Part shown: in pieces, positions 1 to 6,464 of the stretch
Position numbering within the stretch: position 1 is the stretch's first letter
Layout: each line of letters opens with the position of its first letter
NCBI GenBank assembly: GCA_017620115.1
Contig: JAFZRB010000040.1
Location: 1-8,169, forward strand
DNA from: Clostridia bacterium
GTDB taxonomy: Bacteria > Bacillota > Clostridia > Christensenellales > Aristaeellaceae
Direction: 5' to 3'
DNA: 8,169 bases
Translations under genes and position numbers: made by a program
The notes under the pieces: model-generated
What the model was told of the DNA's origin: nothing
Database searches by the model: none
What the model saw: only the letters and a program-made list of their open reading frames with translations

Positions 1-1
1 A

Positions 2-607
2 TCGCTGTTCAAGCGCTTCATCGCCAGCCGCGCCCTCACCAACCTGCTCGGGGGCCTGCTCCGCATGGCGCTGTTTCTGGTGTATGTCTGGCTGGTGTCC
101 CGCCTGAAGGAGATACACCGGGTATTCATGTATCACGGCGCGGAGCACAAATCCATTTTCTGCTTCGAGAGCGGCCGGCCGCTCACCGTGGAGAACGCGC
201 AGACCTTCTCCACCTTCCATCCCCGCTGCGGCACCAGCTTCATCGTGATCGTGTTCGTCATATCCATCCTGGTGTTTACGCTGCTGGGCAGCGACAGCCA
301 GAACGTGTTCGCGCGCATGGGCAGCCGGCTGCTGCTGCTGCCGCTCACAGCGGGCGTCTCCTATGAGATCCTCAAATGGCTGGGCCGCGCGGAAGATACG
401 CCGCTGGTGCGCGCGCTCAAATGGCCCGGCCTGATGGTGCAGCATATCACCACCGCCCAGCCCACCGACGACATGGTGGAAGTGGCGCTGGCGTCGCTCA
501 AGGCGGCGCTGGATATGCCCAACCCCGTTCCGAAGCAATACGACCCGAACTTCGCCGGGTCCGAGCCGGAAAAGGCCGAAGAGCCGGCGGCGGGTGACGA
601 GGCTTGA
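2..607 (+). CDS. yqhQ: YqhQ-like DUF1385 membrane protein, 5'-truncated
   Basis: The reading frame is open from base 2, so the beginning of the gene lies left of the window. The Met at 65 is internal, because the codons before it already read as protein (SLFKRFIASRALTNLL). About 201 residues are visible. The motif MYHGAEHKSIFCFESG (about 127-174) is the hallmark of the DUF1385/YqhQ family; its histidines and glutamate look like potential metal or catalytic ligands, but the family's biochemical role is not established. Hydrophobic stretches at about 59-105, 238-282 and 325-372 indicate several transmembrane helices, so this is an integral membrane protein. The C-terminal 45 residues are charged, rich in Glu, Ala and Pro, and probably cytoplasmic and disordered. 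The stop codon overlaps the start of prmC (TTGA), which suggests translational coupling. Family assignment is secure; function is unknown. Confidence 0.88.
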   Translation, partial: SLFKRFIASRALTNLLGGLLRMALFLVYVWLVSRLKEIHRVFMYHGAEHKSIFCFESGRPLTVENAQTFSTFHPRCGTSFIVIVFVISILVFTLLGSDSQNVFARMGSRLLLLPLTAGVSYEILKWLGRAEDTPLVRALKWPGLMVQHITTAQPTDDMVEVALASLKAALDMPNPVPKQYDPNFAGSEPEKAEEPAAGDEA

Positions 608-1455
608 CCGCGGGCGAATGGCTGGCGCTGGCCCGGGCGCGGCTCGATGCCGCGGGCGATCAGGACGCAGTCTGCGACGCCGAGTGGATGTTGTGCGAGG
701 CCACGGGCTGGAGCCGCTCGTCCCTCAGACTGCGCAAAAGCGACGCGCTGAGCGGACAGGTTCTTGAAAAGATCGGCGCGTGGCTCAACAGGCGCGCGTC
801 GGGCGAGCCGCTGCAATACGCGCTGGGCACGGCGGATTTCATGGGCCTGCGCTTTCTGGCGGACGCGCGCGCGCTCATCCCCCGCCCCGAAACCGAAACG
901 CTGTGCGCGCTGGCGCTGGAACGCCTGAAAGGCAGGCCGCGTCCCCGCGTGTTCGACCTTTGCTGCGGAACAGGAGCCATCGGCCTGAGCGTCGCGCATT
1001 TCCGGCCGGACGCCAGCGTGCTGCTGACGGATATAAGCGCCGACGCGCTCGCGCTCGCCGGGGAAAACGCGCGCCGGCTGGACGTTCGGAACGTCCGCTT
1101 CGCGCAGGGCGATCTGTTCGGCGCGGCGCAAGGCGGACCGTTCGACCTGATCGCCTGCAACCCGCCCTATCTCGATCAGAGGGATATGGAAGAATTGCAG
1201 CCCGAGGTGCGCCGCGAACCTGCGCTGGCGCTTTTCGGCGGCGCGGACGGCCTCGATTTCTACCGCCGCATCGCGAAGGATGCCCCGCGCTTCCTCGTCC
1301 CCGGCGGCATACTGCTGCTCGAGGTGGGACAGGGCCAGGCGCAGGCCGTGCGCGATATGCTGGCGGGATTCGCCCGTCGCGCCGTTCACCGCGACCTGAG
1401 CGGCGTCGAACGCGTGATCGAAGCCGTCTCCCCGACGGATCCCCTGAATCGCTAA
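604..1455 (+). CDS. prmC: Peptide chain release factor N5-glutamine methyltransferase PrmC
   Basis: This cytoplasmic SAM-dependent enzyme methylates the glutamine of the GGQ motif in release factors, which raises termination efficiency. It is 283 residues long, normal for the family. Residues 1-75 form the helical N-terminal substrate-recognition domain. A Rossmann methyltransferase domain follows, with LIPRPETE at 91-98, the SAM-binding segment DLCCGTGAIG at 118-127, an acidic ribose-binding position in LLTDIS at about 140-145, and the diagnostic NPPY at 186-189 that holds the glutamine side chain. The family motif around EPALALFGGADGLDFYR (205-221) is intact. The start is TTG at 604, overlapping the upstream TGA by four bases. 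GGGTG at 592-596 is a plausible ribosome-binding site, and no better in-frame start precedes the conserved N-terminus. Its substrate RF1 is encoded next, 24 bases downstream. Confidence 0.96.
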   Translation: MTAGEWLALARARLDAAGDQDAVCDAEWMLCEATGWSRSSLRLRKSDALSGQVLEKIGAWLNRRASGEPLQYALGTADFMGLRFLADARALIPRPETETLCALALERLKGRPRPRVFDLCCGTGAIGLSVAHFRPDASVLLTDISADALALAGENARRLDVRNVRFAQGDLFGAAQGGPFDLIACNPPYLDQRDMEELQPEVRREPALALFGGADGLDFYRRIAKDAPRFLVPGGILLLEVGQGQAQAVRDMLAGFARRAVHRDLSGVERVIEAVSPTDPLNR

Positions 1456-1479
1456 TTCAACACAGGTTGGTGCTATAAC

Positions 1480-2571
1480 ATGCAGAAAAATGATTTTGAG
1501 CGCATCGCCCGCAAGCTGGAGGCGGTCGAAGGCCGCTTTGAAGAACTGGGCGTGCGCATCACGCAGCCGGAGGTCATCGCCGACCCGCCGCTCCTTCAGA
1601 AGCTGATGCGCGAACACAGCGAGCTTCAGGAGCAGGCCGGGTTCGCGCGCGCCTATCGCGCGCTGTGTGAAGACGTCGAAACGGCGCGCGACATGGCGCA
1701 AAGCGACGATCCCGAGCTGGCCGAGATGGGCCGCGAAGAGCTGGAAACGCTCGAACCGCAGCTTGAGACAAAGGCTCAGGAGGCGCGGCTGCTTCTGCTC
1801 CCCCGCGATCCTGACGACTATCGCAACGCCGTGATCGAGGTGCGCGCGGGCGCGGGCGGCGAGGAAGCCGGGCTTTTCGGGGCGGAGCTCATCCGCATGT
1901 ACATCCATTACGCCGAATCACGCGGCTGGAAGGCCGAGCTCACCGACGAGGGCGAAACGGAGCTGGGCGGCGTCAAGGAAGCGGTTCTGCTCATTCAGGG
2001 CAAGGACGTGTTCAGCCGACTCAAATACGAATCCGGCGTGCACCGCGTGCAGCGCGTGCCGGTGACGGAATCCGGCGGGCGCATCCATACCTCCACAGCC
2101 ACCGTGGCGGTGCTGCCCGAGGCCGAGGACGTGGAGCTGACCATCGCTCCGGGCGATTTGCGCATCGACACCTACCGGGCGTCCGGCGCGGGCGGCCAGC
2201 ACGTCAACCGGACCGATTCCGCCGTGCGCATCACGCACATCCCCACCGGGCTGGTCGTGACCAGCCAGGATCAGCGCAGCCAGATCCAGAACCGAGAGAA
2301 GGCCATGCGCGTGCTGAGGAGCCGCCTGTACGACCTGGAAAAGCAGAAGGCGCAGAGCGAGTATGCCAGCGCCCGCCGCAGCCAGGTGGGCACGGGCGAC
2401 CGCAGCGAGCGCATCCGCACCTACAATTTTCCCCAGGGCCGCGTGACCGATCACCGCATCGGCAAGAGCATCTACAACATCGAGGATTTCATGAACGGCG
2501 ATCTCGACGAGATGATCGAGGCGCTGATACTGGCCGAGCACACGGCGCTCCTGAACGCCGAGGAAGAATGA
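1480..2571 (+). CDS. prfA: Peptide chain release factor 1 (RF1)
   Basis: RF1 recognises UAA and UAG in the ribosomal A site and triggers peptidyl-tRNA hydrolysis. The protein is 363 residues, full length for the family. The N-terminal helical domain spans about 1-105. The codon-recognition tripeptide region is PVT at 194-196 within VQRVPVTESGGRIHTS; a PxT motif here identifies RF1, whereas RF2 carries SPF. The catalytic GGQ is at 238-240 in GAGGQHVNRTDSAVRITH, and the conserved C-terminal block RSQVGTGDRSERIRTYNFPQ lies at 300-319. All key residues are intact. The 24-base gap after prmC contains only a weak Shine-Dalgarno (AGG-type, about 1465-1472), so expression may depend partly on coupling to prmC. 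Q240 is the expected PrmC methylation site. Confidence 0.98.
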   Translation: MQKNDFERIARKLEAVEGRFEELGVRITQPEVIADPPLLQKLMREHSELQEQAGFARAYRALCEDVETARDMAQSDDPELAEMGREELETLEPQLETKAQEARLLLLPRDPDDYRNAVIEVRAGAGGEEAGLFGAELIRMYIHYAESRGWKAELTDEGETELGGVKEAVLLIQGKDVFSRLKYESGVHRVQRVPVTESGGRIHTSTATVAVLPEAEDVELTIAPGDLRIDTYRASGAGGQHVNRTDSAVRITHIPTGLVVTSQDQRSQIQNREKAMRVLRSRLYDLEKQKAQSEYASARRSQVGTGDRSERIRTYNFPQGRVTDHRIGKSIYNIEDFMNGDLDEMIEALILAEHTALLNAEEE

Positions 2572-2572
2572 C

Positions 2573-2579
2573 GGGAGGT
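2573..2579 (+). promoter_or_regulatory. Strong Shine-Dalgarno for the hydroxyacid dehydrogenase gene
   Basis: GGGAGGT lies directly after the prfA stop codon and seven bases before the ATG at 2587. It fixes that start and supports translation as part of the prfA operon. Confidence 0.8.
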
Positions 2580-2586
2580 ATTCCTT

Positions 2587-3531
2587 ATGAATATCGTCGC
2601 GCTGGACGCGAAGCAGCTGAACGACATGGACTGGAGCGCGCTGGACGCGCTGGGCGGCGTGACCCGCTACGACGCGACGCCCGCCGATCAGGTGATCGAA
2701 CGCGCGAAGGACGCCGACGCGCTGCTGGTAAACAAGGTGAGGCTCACCCGCGAGGTGCTGGACGCGCTGCCAAAGCTCAAATATATCGGCGAGCTGGCCA
2801 CGGGCTACGACAACATCGACATCGCCGCGGCGACTGAAAAGGACATCGCGGTGGCGAACGTGCCGGGTTATTCAACCGATTCCGTGGCGCAGATCACCTT
2901 CGCGCTGCTGCTGGAGCTGTGCCATCACGCCGGCGAGCATTCGCGCCGCGTCACGCAGGAGAAGGCGTGGAGCCGCCAGCCCTACTACTGCTTCTGGGAC
3001 TTCCCGCTGCTGGAGCTGGCGGGCCGCACGATGGGCGTCGTGGGCCTGGGGCGCATCGGCCTGCGCGTTGCGGAAATCGCGCGCGCCTTCGGCATGAAGG
3101 TGATCGCCGCCTCCCGCACGCCGAAGCGGGTCGAGGGCGTGACCATGGTCGACATGGACACGCTGTTCAAGGAGAGCGACGTGGTGAGCCTCAACTGCCC
3201 GCTGAACGACGGCACGCGCGGACTCGTCAACGCGCAGTCCCTCGCGAAGATGAAGAAGACCGCGTTCCTCATCAACACCTCGCGCGGCGGTGTCATCGTG
3301 GAGCCCGACCTGCGCCGGGCGCTGGACGAGGGCGTGATCGCCGGCGCGGCGGTGGATGTGACCAGCACGGAGCCGCCGAAGGAGGACAATCCTCTGCTCG
3401 GGGCGAAAAACATCATCATCACGCCCCACATCGCCTGGGCCACGGAGGAGGCGCGCGGGCGGCTGGTGGCCATCGCCTGCGAAAACCTCATCGGCTGGGC
3501 GGAGGGCAGGCCGAGGAATGCGGTAAAATAA
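2587..3531 (+). CDS. D-2-hydroxyacid dehydrogenase (glycerate dehydrogenase / hydroxypyruvate reductase-like)
   Basis: This cytoplasmic NAD(P)-dependent enzyme reversibly reduces 2-oxoacids to D-2-hydroxyacids. It has 314 residues and the split fold of the family: a substrate-binding part (1-100 and about 285-314) around a central Rossmann domain (about 101-284). Visible motifs are the dinucleotide-binding GLGRIG at 153-158 and the catalytic residues Arg233 (INTSRGG), Glu262 (TSTEPP) and His281 (TPHIAW). The substrate-loop segment ELATGYDNID is at 69-78. The end of the second Rossmann strand reads AASRTPK (174-180), with Ser-Arg instead of the acidic residue typical of strictly NAD-dependent members; this hints at NADPH use but is only inference. 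The aromatic stretch YYCFWDFPLLELAG (133-146) resembles clostridial enzymes annotated as glycerate dehydrogenase. The exact substrate cannot be read from the sequence. The gene is 15 bases after prfA and last before a terminator. Confidence 0.9.
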   Translation: MNIVALDAKQLNDMDWSALDALGGVTRYDATPADQVIERAKDADALLVNKVRLTREVLDALPKLKYIGELATGYDNIDIAAATEKDIAVANVPGYSTDSVAQITFALLLELCHHAGEHSRRVTQEKAWSRQPYYCFWDFPLLELAGRTMGVVGLGRIGLRVAEIARAFGMKVIAASRTPKRVEGVTMVDMDTLFKESDVVSLNCPLNDGTRGLVNAQSLAKMKKTAFLINTSRGGVIVEPDLRRALDEGVIAGAAVDVTSTEPPKEDNPLLGAKNIIITPHIAWATEEARGRLVAIACENLIGWAEGRPRNAVK

Positions 3532-3537
3532 CCCCGT

Positions 3538-3569
3538 CTCTCCTGCCACACGGCGGGAGAGTTGTTTTT
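3538..3569 (+). terminator. Rho-independent terminator ending the prmC-prfA operon
   Basis: A 10-bp stem (3538-3547 paired with 3552-3561, one G-T pair) closes a 4-base loop (ACAC). It is followed by the T-rich run TTGTTTTT at 3562-3569. It starts seven bases after the dehydrogenase stop codon, in the classic position and form. Confidence 0.9.
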
Positions 3570-3599
3570 GCCGCGTCTTGCATAGCTTTGATTTATAAC
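3568..3599 (+). promoter_or_regulatory. Possible weak promoter upstream of the acetyltransferase gene
   Basis: TATAAC at 3594-3599 matches five of six bases of the sigma-A -10 consensus. The best -35 candidate, TTGCCG at 3568-3573, is 20 bases upstream, longer than the preferred 17, so the match is weak. A promoter is needed somewhere here because the preceding operon terminates at 3569. It could originally have served sua5. Confidence 0.3.
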
Positions 3600-3604
3600 A
3601 GCGT

Positions 3605-3612
3605 CGCATTGA
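3605..3612 (+). repeat. 8-bp direct repeat, left copy (CGCATTGA)
   Basis: It is identical to the copy at 4563-4570. The two copies bracket the acetyltransferase gene, as a target-site duplication or short-homology recombination would leave. An 8-mer match in two stretches of this size can also arise by chance. Confidence 0.4.
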
Positions 3613-3638
3613 CTAATCGGGATCATGGAGATAAGAAA

Positions 3639-4496
3639 ATGCTGCGTTCATGTTCACGAAAAGAATTCGATAAGTATACTGATTTTATATATGAATTGGC
3701 AATGAACTTGACTAAGTCTGGTTATCCGACGTACTGTGACGGGATCAAGACAAAGGTGATGTTTGTTGAACGTTCTCTTAAGGCATTTGAACGGGATACC
3801 GAACACATGCTTCTGTTTGAGTATGAAGGCGAAGTGCAAGGAATGATTCACTATTTTTGGATTTCGGAGGATCATTATCTTCAAACGATCTGTTTCAACA
3901 TCAGTCAAGCGATGGAACAGGCGATTTCGGAATTCTTGGCATACGTTAGTGAACGCTTTAAAGGGTACGATGTACTTTTAAGGTTCCCCGCTGAAAATAA
4001 TACAGCAGTAAATTTTCTTTCCGAATGTGGATATGAATGTATTGAAAACGACTACAACAACACAGCTTTCCTCGACAAATTCTGTGAGATGCGGGAGAAT
4101 TGTGAATTGATACGAATCGAAAAGGGAAACTATGGAATATTCGAGTCACTTCATCGTCAAACAGAAGGATACTGGAATTCCGAAAGAATGTTGGCAGACC
4201 TGAACAACTGGATCATTTTAGTCAATGAAAAAGACGGGAAACCGCAAGGCGCAGTCTATTATAGGGCCGTATCCCTAGTTGATGGGTGGTTTGAAATTTA
4301 CGGAATTGACATGAACCAAAAAGAGTATGATTCAAAACTATTTAAAAAAATGCTAAATGCAGCGTTGTTAGATGCAAAGCACAGAAATGGTAGGTTTATG
4401 ACCTTCTTCTGTGATGAAGAATATGAGAAAGCTACAATCGAATGCGGATTCATATGTATTGGAAAAAATCTTTGCTATAAGGTTCATTTAGAATAA
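3639..4496 (+). CDS. Probable tandem-GNAT acetyltransferase, AT-rich (foreign-looking)
   Basis: The 285-residue soluble protein resembles two consecutive GNAT (acyl-CoA N-acyltransferase) folds. In the N-terminal half, the strand GMIHYFWIS (68-76) and the segment LLRFPAENNTAVNFLSECGY (113-132) have the pattern of the last strands of a GNAT domain, where NxxAxxFxxxxGY is typical. The C-terminal half repeats the pattern with GAVYYRAVSLVDGWFEIYGI (204-223), then a helix and ATIECGFICIGKNLCYKV (265-282). The usual acetyl-CoA pyrophosphate loop (R/QxxGxG/A) is not obvious in either half, so activity and substrate are unknown. I chose ATG 3639 because GGAG at 3627-3630 sits eight bases upstream; the frame is open much further back only through overlap with the dehydrogenase. 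Composition and codon use differ strongly from all neighbours. It could act in resistance or small-molecule modification, but nothing in the sequence shows this. Confidence 0.72.
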   Translation: MLRSCSRKEFDKYTDFIYELAMNLTKSGYPTYCDGIKTKVMFVERSLKAFERDTEHMLLFEYEGEVQGMIHYFWISEDHYLQTICFNISQAMEQAISEFLAYVSERFKGYDVLLRFPAENNTAVNFLSECGYECIENDYNNTAFLDKFCEMRENCELIRIEKGNYGIFESLHRQTEGYWNSERMLADLNNWIILVNEKDGKPQGAVYYRAVSLVDGWFEIYGIDMNQKEYDSKLFKKMLNAALLDAKHRNGRFMTFFCDEEYEKATIECGFICIGKNLCYKVHLE

Positions 4497-4562
4497 CAAC
4501 TTCCAGTTTGTCATGGCATTCCTCCCGCATTTCCATCAAACTACAACGAAAAGAGATCGACC

Positions 4563-4570
4563 CGCATTGA
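4563..4570 (+). repeat. 8-bp direct repeat, right copy (CGCATTGA), containing the probable sua5 start
   Basis: It matches 3605-3612 and lies exactly where AT-rich sequence gives way to GC-rich sequence. The TTG inside it (4567-4569) is the start codon I favour for sua5. Confidence 0.4.
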
Positions 4571-5601
4571 ACACGAAACTCCTTCCCGTCTCCCCTGAAT
4601 CCATTGCCGAGGCGGGCGAAATCATTCGCGCGGGCGGGCTGGTGGGCTTTCCCACCGAGACCGTCTACGGCCTCGGCGCGAACGCGCTGGACGGCGATGC
4701 CGTGCGCCGCATCTTCGAGGCCAAGGGCCGTCCCGGTGACAACCCGCTCATCACGCATGTGGCCTCCGAGGAAGAGATCGCGCCGCTCATCACAGGCGGC
4801 GTTTCCCCCGCGGCCCGCGCGCTCATGGACGCCTTCTGGCCCGGCCCCATGACGCTCATCTTTCCCAAGTCGGACGCCATCCCGCCGGAGGTATCCGCGG
4901 GGCTCTCCACCGTGGGCATCCGCATGCCCTCGCATCCGGCGGCGCGCGCGCTCATCCGGGCGGCGCAGCGCCCCATCGCCGCGCCCAGCGCCAACCGCTC
5001 CGGAAGGCCCAGCCCCACAACCGCCAGGCACGTGCTGGACGACATGGACGGCCGCATCCCGCTCATTCTGGACGGCGGGCCGTGCGAGGTGGGCGTCGAG
5101 TCGACCGTCATCGACGTGACCGGCGACGTGCCGCGCGTGCTGAGGCCCGGCGGCGTCACGCCGGAGATGATCGCGAAGGCGTGCGGCGCGGTGGAGGTGG
5201 ACGGCGCGGTCATGCGGCCGCTTAAGGAGGGCGAACAGCCCCGCTCCCCCGGCATGAAATACCGTCACTACGCGCCGGAAGGCGACCTCACCATCTTCGA
5301 GGGCGAAAACGGCGCGGTGGCCGCGGCCATCCGCGCGCGCTACGACGCCGCGCCAGACGGCAGCGCCGCCATACTGGCGCTGCCGGGCCATGAAGCGCTC
5401 TACGGCGCGCGGCGCGTGTTCCCGCTGGGCGCCGCTGACACCGCGGAGAGCGTCGCGGCGGCGCTGTTCGCGCTTCTGCGCCGGCTCGACGACGAGCGGG
5501 TGAAACACATCTTTTCCGAAGCCGTGGATTCGAGCGGCGTAGGGCTGGCGGTCATGAACCGGCTGAGCCGCGCGGCGGCGTTCCACATCGAGAAGGTATA
5601 G
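4567..5601 (+). CDS. sua5: L-threonylcarbamoyladenylate synthase (Sua5/YwlC)
   Basis: The enzyme makes threonylcarbamoyl-AMP from threonine, bicarbonate and ATP, the first step of the t6A37 modification of ANN-decoding tRNAs; the Tsa complex finishes it. The YrdC catalytic domain covers about 1-205, with FPTETVYGLGANA (28-40), KGRPGDNPL (53-61), WPGPMT (91-96), APSANRSGRPSPT (139-151) and GVESTVIDV (176-184). The linker SPGMKYRHYAP (227-237) and a C-terminal Sua5 domain (about 240-344) make this the long two-domain type rather than short TsaC. An ATG at 4513 would add 18 residues, but these are encoded in the AT-rich island, lack a ribosome-binding site and have no family counterpart. From TTG 4567 the protein begins MNTKLLPV, aligning with the MKTKRWFV start that I recall for Bacillus YwlC, and has 344 residues, close to that protein. 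AAGAGA at 4551-4556 is only a weak ribosome-binding site. Confidence 0.93.
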   Translation: MNTKLLPVSPESIAEAGEIIRAGGLVGFPTETVYGLGANALDGDAVRRIFEAKGRPGDNPLITHVASEEEIAPLITGGVSPAARALMDAFWPGPMTLIFPKSDAIPPEVSAGLSTVGIRMPSHPAARALIRAAQRPIAAPSANRSGRPSPTTARHVLDDMDGRIPLILDGGPCEVGVESTVIDVTGDVPRVLRPGGVTPEMIAKACGAVEVDGAVMRPLKEGEQPRSPGMKYRHYAPEGDLTIFEGENGAVAAAIRARYDAAPDGSAAILALPGHEALYGARRVFPLGAADTAESVAAALFALLRRLDDERVKHIFSEAVDSSGVGLAVMNRLSRAAAFHIEKV

Positions 5602-5605
5602 TAAA

Positions 5606-5639
5606 CGAGCCCCTGTCGGGTCAATCCGGCAGGGGCTCG
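5606..5639. terminator. Bidirectional hairpin between convergent sua5 and HAD genes
   Basis: A 14-bp stem (5606-5619 paired with 5626-5639, one G-T pair) with a 6-base loop occupies most of the 50-base gap between two convergent stop codons. On the minus strand it is followed by TTTACTATA, a moderate T-rich tail. On the plus strand the tail is poor in T. It probably terminates minus-strand transcripts well and sua5 transcripts less efficiently. Confidence 0.78.
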
Positions 5640-5651
5640 CTGGATAAGCGC

Positions 5652-6437
5652 CTATATCAGTCCGTAGCGCTTCAGGCCGAACTCGATGCCCTCGTCGCGC
5701 ACGCGCTTCGTCACGAACTCGCAGATCGCGTCGAGCTCCTGCGCGTGGCGGCCCATCGCGACGGCGTGTCCCACGCTTCTGAGCATGTCGATGTCATTCG
5801 CGCCGTCGCCGAAGGCATAGGTGTTTTCGAGCGGCAATCCGAACCGCCCGATCACGGCCCGCACGCCCCGGCCTTTGCTGGCGGTGCGCGCCGTCACGTC
5901 CACGCAGGGATAACCATTGTGGCAGTCGAAGGAAAACAGACCGCCGAACTCCGCGCGCAGGCGCTCCACCTCGTCCATGGTGTGATAGAGCACACTCAGC
6001 TTATAGCCGATCGGCCTTCCGTCGGACGGGAGGGGCCGGAATACCGCCGGGCTGATGCTGAACGTGCGCAGCCAGCGGATGAAAGTCGCCTCGTTCAGGT
6101 CGCGGGCGTAGCATTTCTCGGGGTTGTCGATGCCGTAGTAAATGCCCATCCCGTCCAGCCGCGCCATAAGCCGGCCGAGCGCTTCCCCGTCGATGGGCTG
6201 ATCGAGCACCACCTCGCCGCGCACCATGGCGTGCGTGCCGTTGGAGGTGATCATGCCGTCGAACTCCACGCCCGAATGATCCGCATAGCACATCGCCCGC
6301 CCCGTGTCCAGCACGGCCAGATACCCGTTTTCGCGCAGCCGCGCCACCGCGCGCCGCGTGGCTTCGGTGGTCTCGTTCACACCCTCCGGCCCGTCGGTCA
6401 GCGTGCCGTCATAATCAAAGAAAACAGCGCCCTTCAT
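5652..6437 (-). CDS. Cof-type HAD-superfamily phosphatase (subfamily IIB)
   Basis: This soluble Mg-dependent phosphohydrolase of 261 residues carries all four HAD motifs. Motif I is FFDYDGTLTD (6-15), with nucleophile Asp8 and acid/base Asp10. Motif II has Thr45 in VLDTGR, motif III Lys188 in TASKGRG, and motif IV FGDGANDIDM (209-218) with Asp211 and Asp215. The type IIB cap lies between motifs II and III (about 80-180), as in the Cof/YidA group, whose members hydrolyse sugar phosphates, nucleotides or cofactor phosphates with broad specificity. The substrate cannot be deduced. The ATG at 6437 is preceded by GGGGAG (6442-6447) with a short 4-base spacing. The gene follows the ketose 3-epimerase after 27 bases and is last in the minus-strand cluster. 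Dephosphorylation of a sugar phosphate linked to that epimerase is possible but inferred from position alone. Confidence 0.9.
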   Translation of the reverse strand: MKGAVFFDYDGTLTDGPEGVNETTEATRRAVARLRENGYLAVLDTGRAMCYADHSGVEFDGMITSNGTHAMVRGEVVLDQPIDGEALGRLMARLDGMGIYYGIDNPEKCYARDLNEATFIRWLRTFSISPAVFRPLPSDGRPIGYKLSVLYHTMDEVERLRAEFGGLFSFDCHNGYPCVDVTARTASKGRGVRAVIGRFGLPLENTYAFGDGANDIDMLRSVGHAVAMGRHAQELDAICEFVTKRVRDEGIEFGLKRYGLI

Positions 6438-6464
6438 GTCGCTCCCCGCTCCGTTCGTCGACTT

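Larger units (their letters stand above)
3570..4560. other. AT-rich island, probably horizontally acquired
   Basis: Base composition drops sharply just after the terminator and returns abruptly to the GC-rich background near 4560. Codons such as TTA, AGA and ATA, almost absent from the flanking genes, are common inside. The island holds a single acetyltransferase-like gene and no transposase, integrase or long terminal inverted repeats. An 8-bp direct repeat lies near the left side (3605-3612) and exactly at the right transition (4563-4570). The composition change is directly visible; acquisition by transfer is inferred. Confidence 0.65.

Noticed and set aside
361..1908. A 515-codon open frame on the minus strand opposite prmC and prfA
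   Set aside because: It lies antisense to two genes with clear family motifs. Its translation is rich in Arg, Ala, His and Gln with no recognisable domain, as expected for shadow frames in GC-rich DNA.
3609..3637. TTGACT at 3609 with TAAGAA 17 bases later as a promoter
   Set aside because: Transcription would begin at or after the ATG at 3639, leaving out the clear Shine-Dalgarno, so it cannot drive this gene as annotated.
2919..3638. Extension of the acetyltransferase frame far upstream, giving a 525-residue protein
   Set aside because: The upstream part is an out-of-frame shadow of the dehydrogenase and crosses a strong terminator. ATG 3639 has a good Shine-Dalgarno and coincides with the start of protein-like sequence.
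3625..3705. A short open frame from ATG 3625 (about 26 codons) overlapping the acetyltransferase start
   Set aside because: It has no well-placed ribosome-binding site and no recognisable product; GGAG at 3627-3630 lies inside it and fits ATG 3639.
3570..4560. The AT-rich island as an insertion sequence or integron cassette
   Set aside because: There is no transposase or integrase, no terminal inverted repeat, and no attC-like hairpin after the gene. Only an 8-bp direct repeat is seen.
4450..5586. A 378-codon minus-strand open frame opposite sua5
   Set aside because: It is antisense to an intact Sua5 with all motifs, has low-complexity Arg/Gly/His-rich composition and no ribosome-binding site. 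Only its last AT-rich part gave a mildly protein-like peptide, noted separately.
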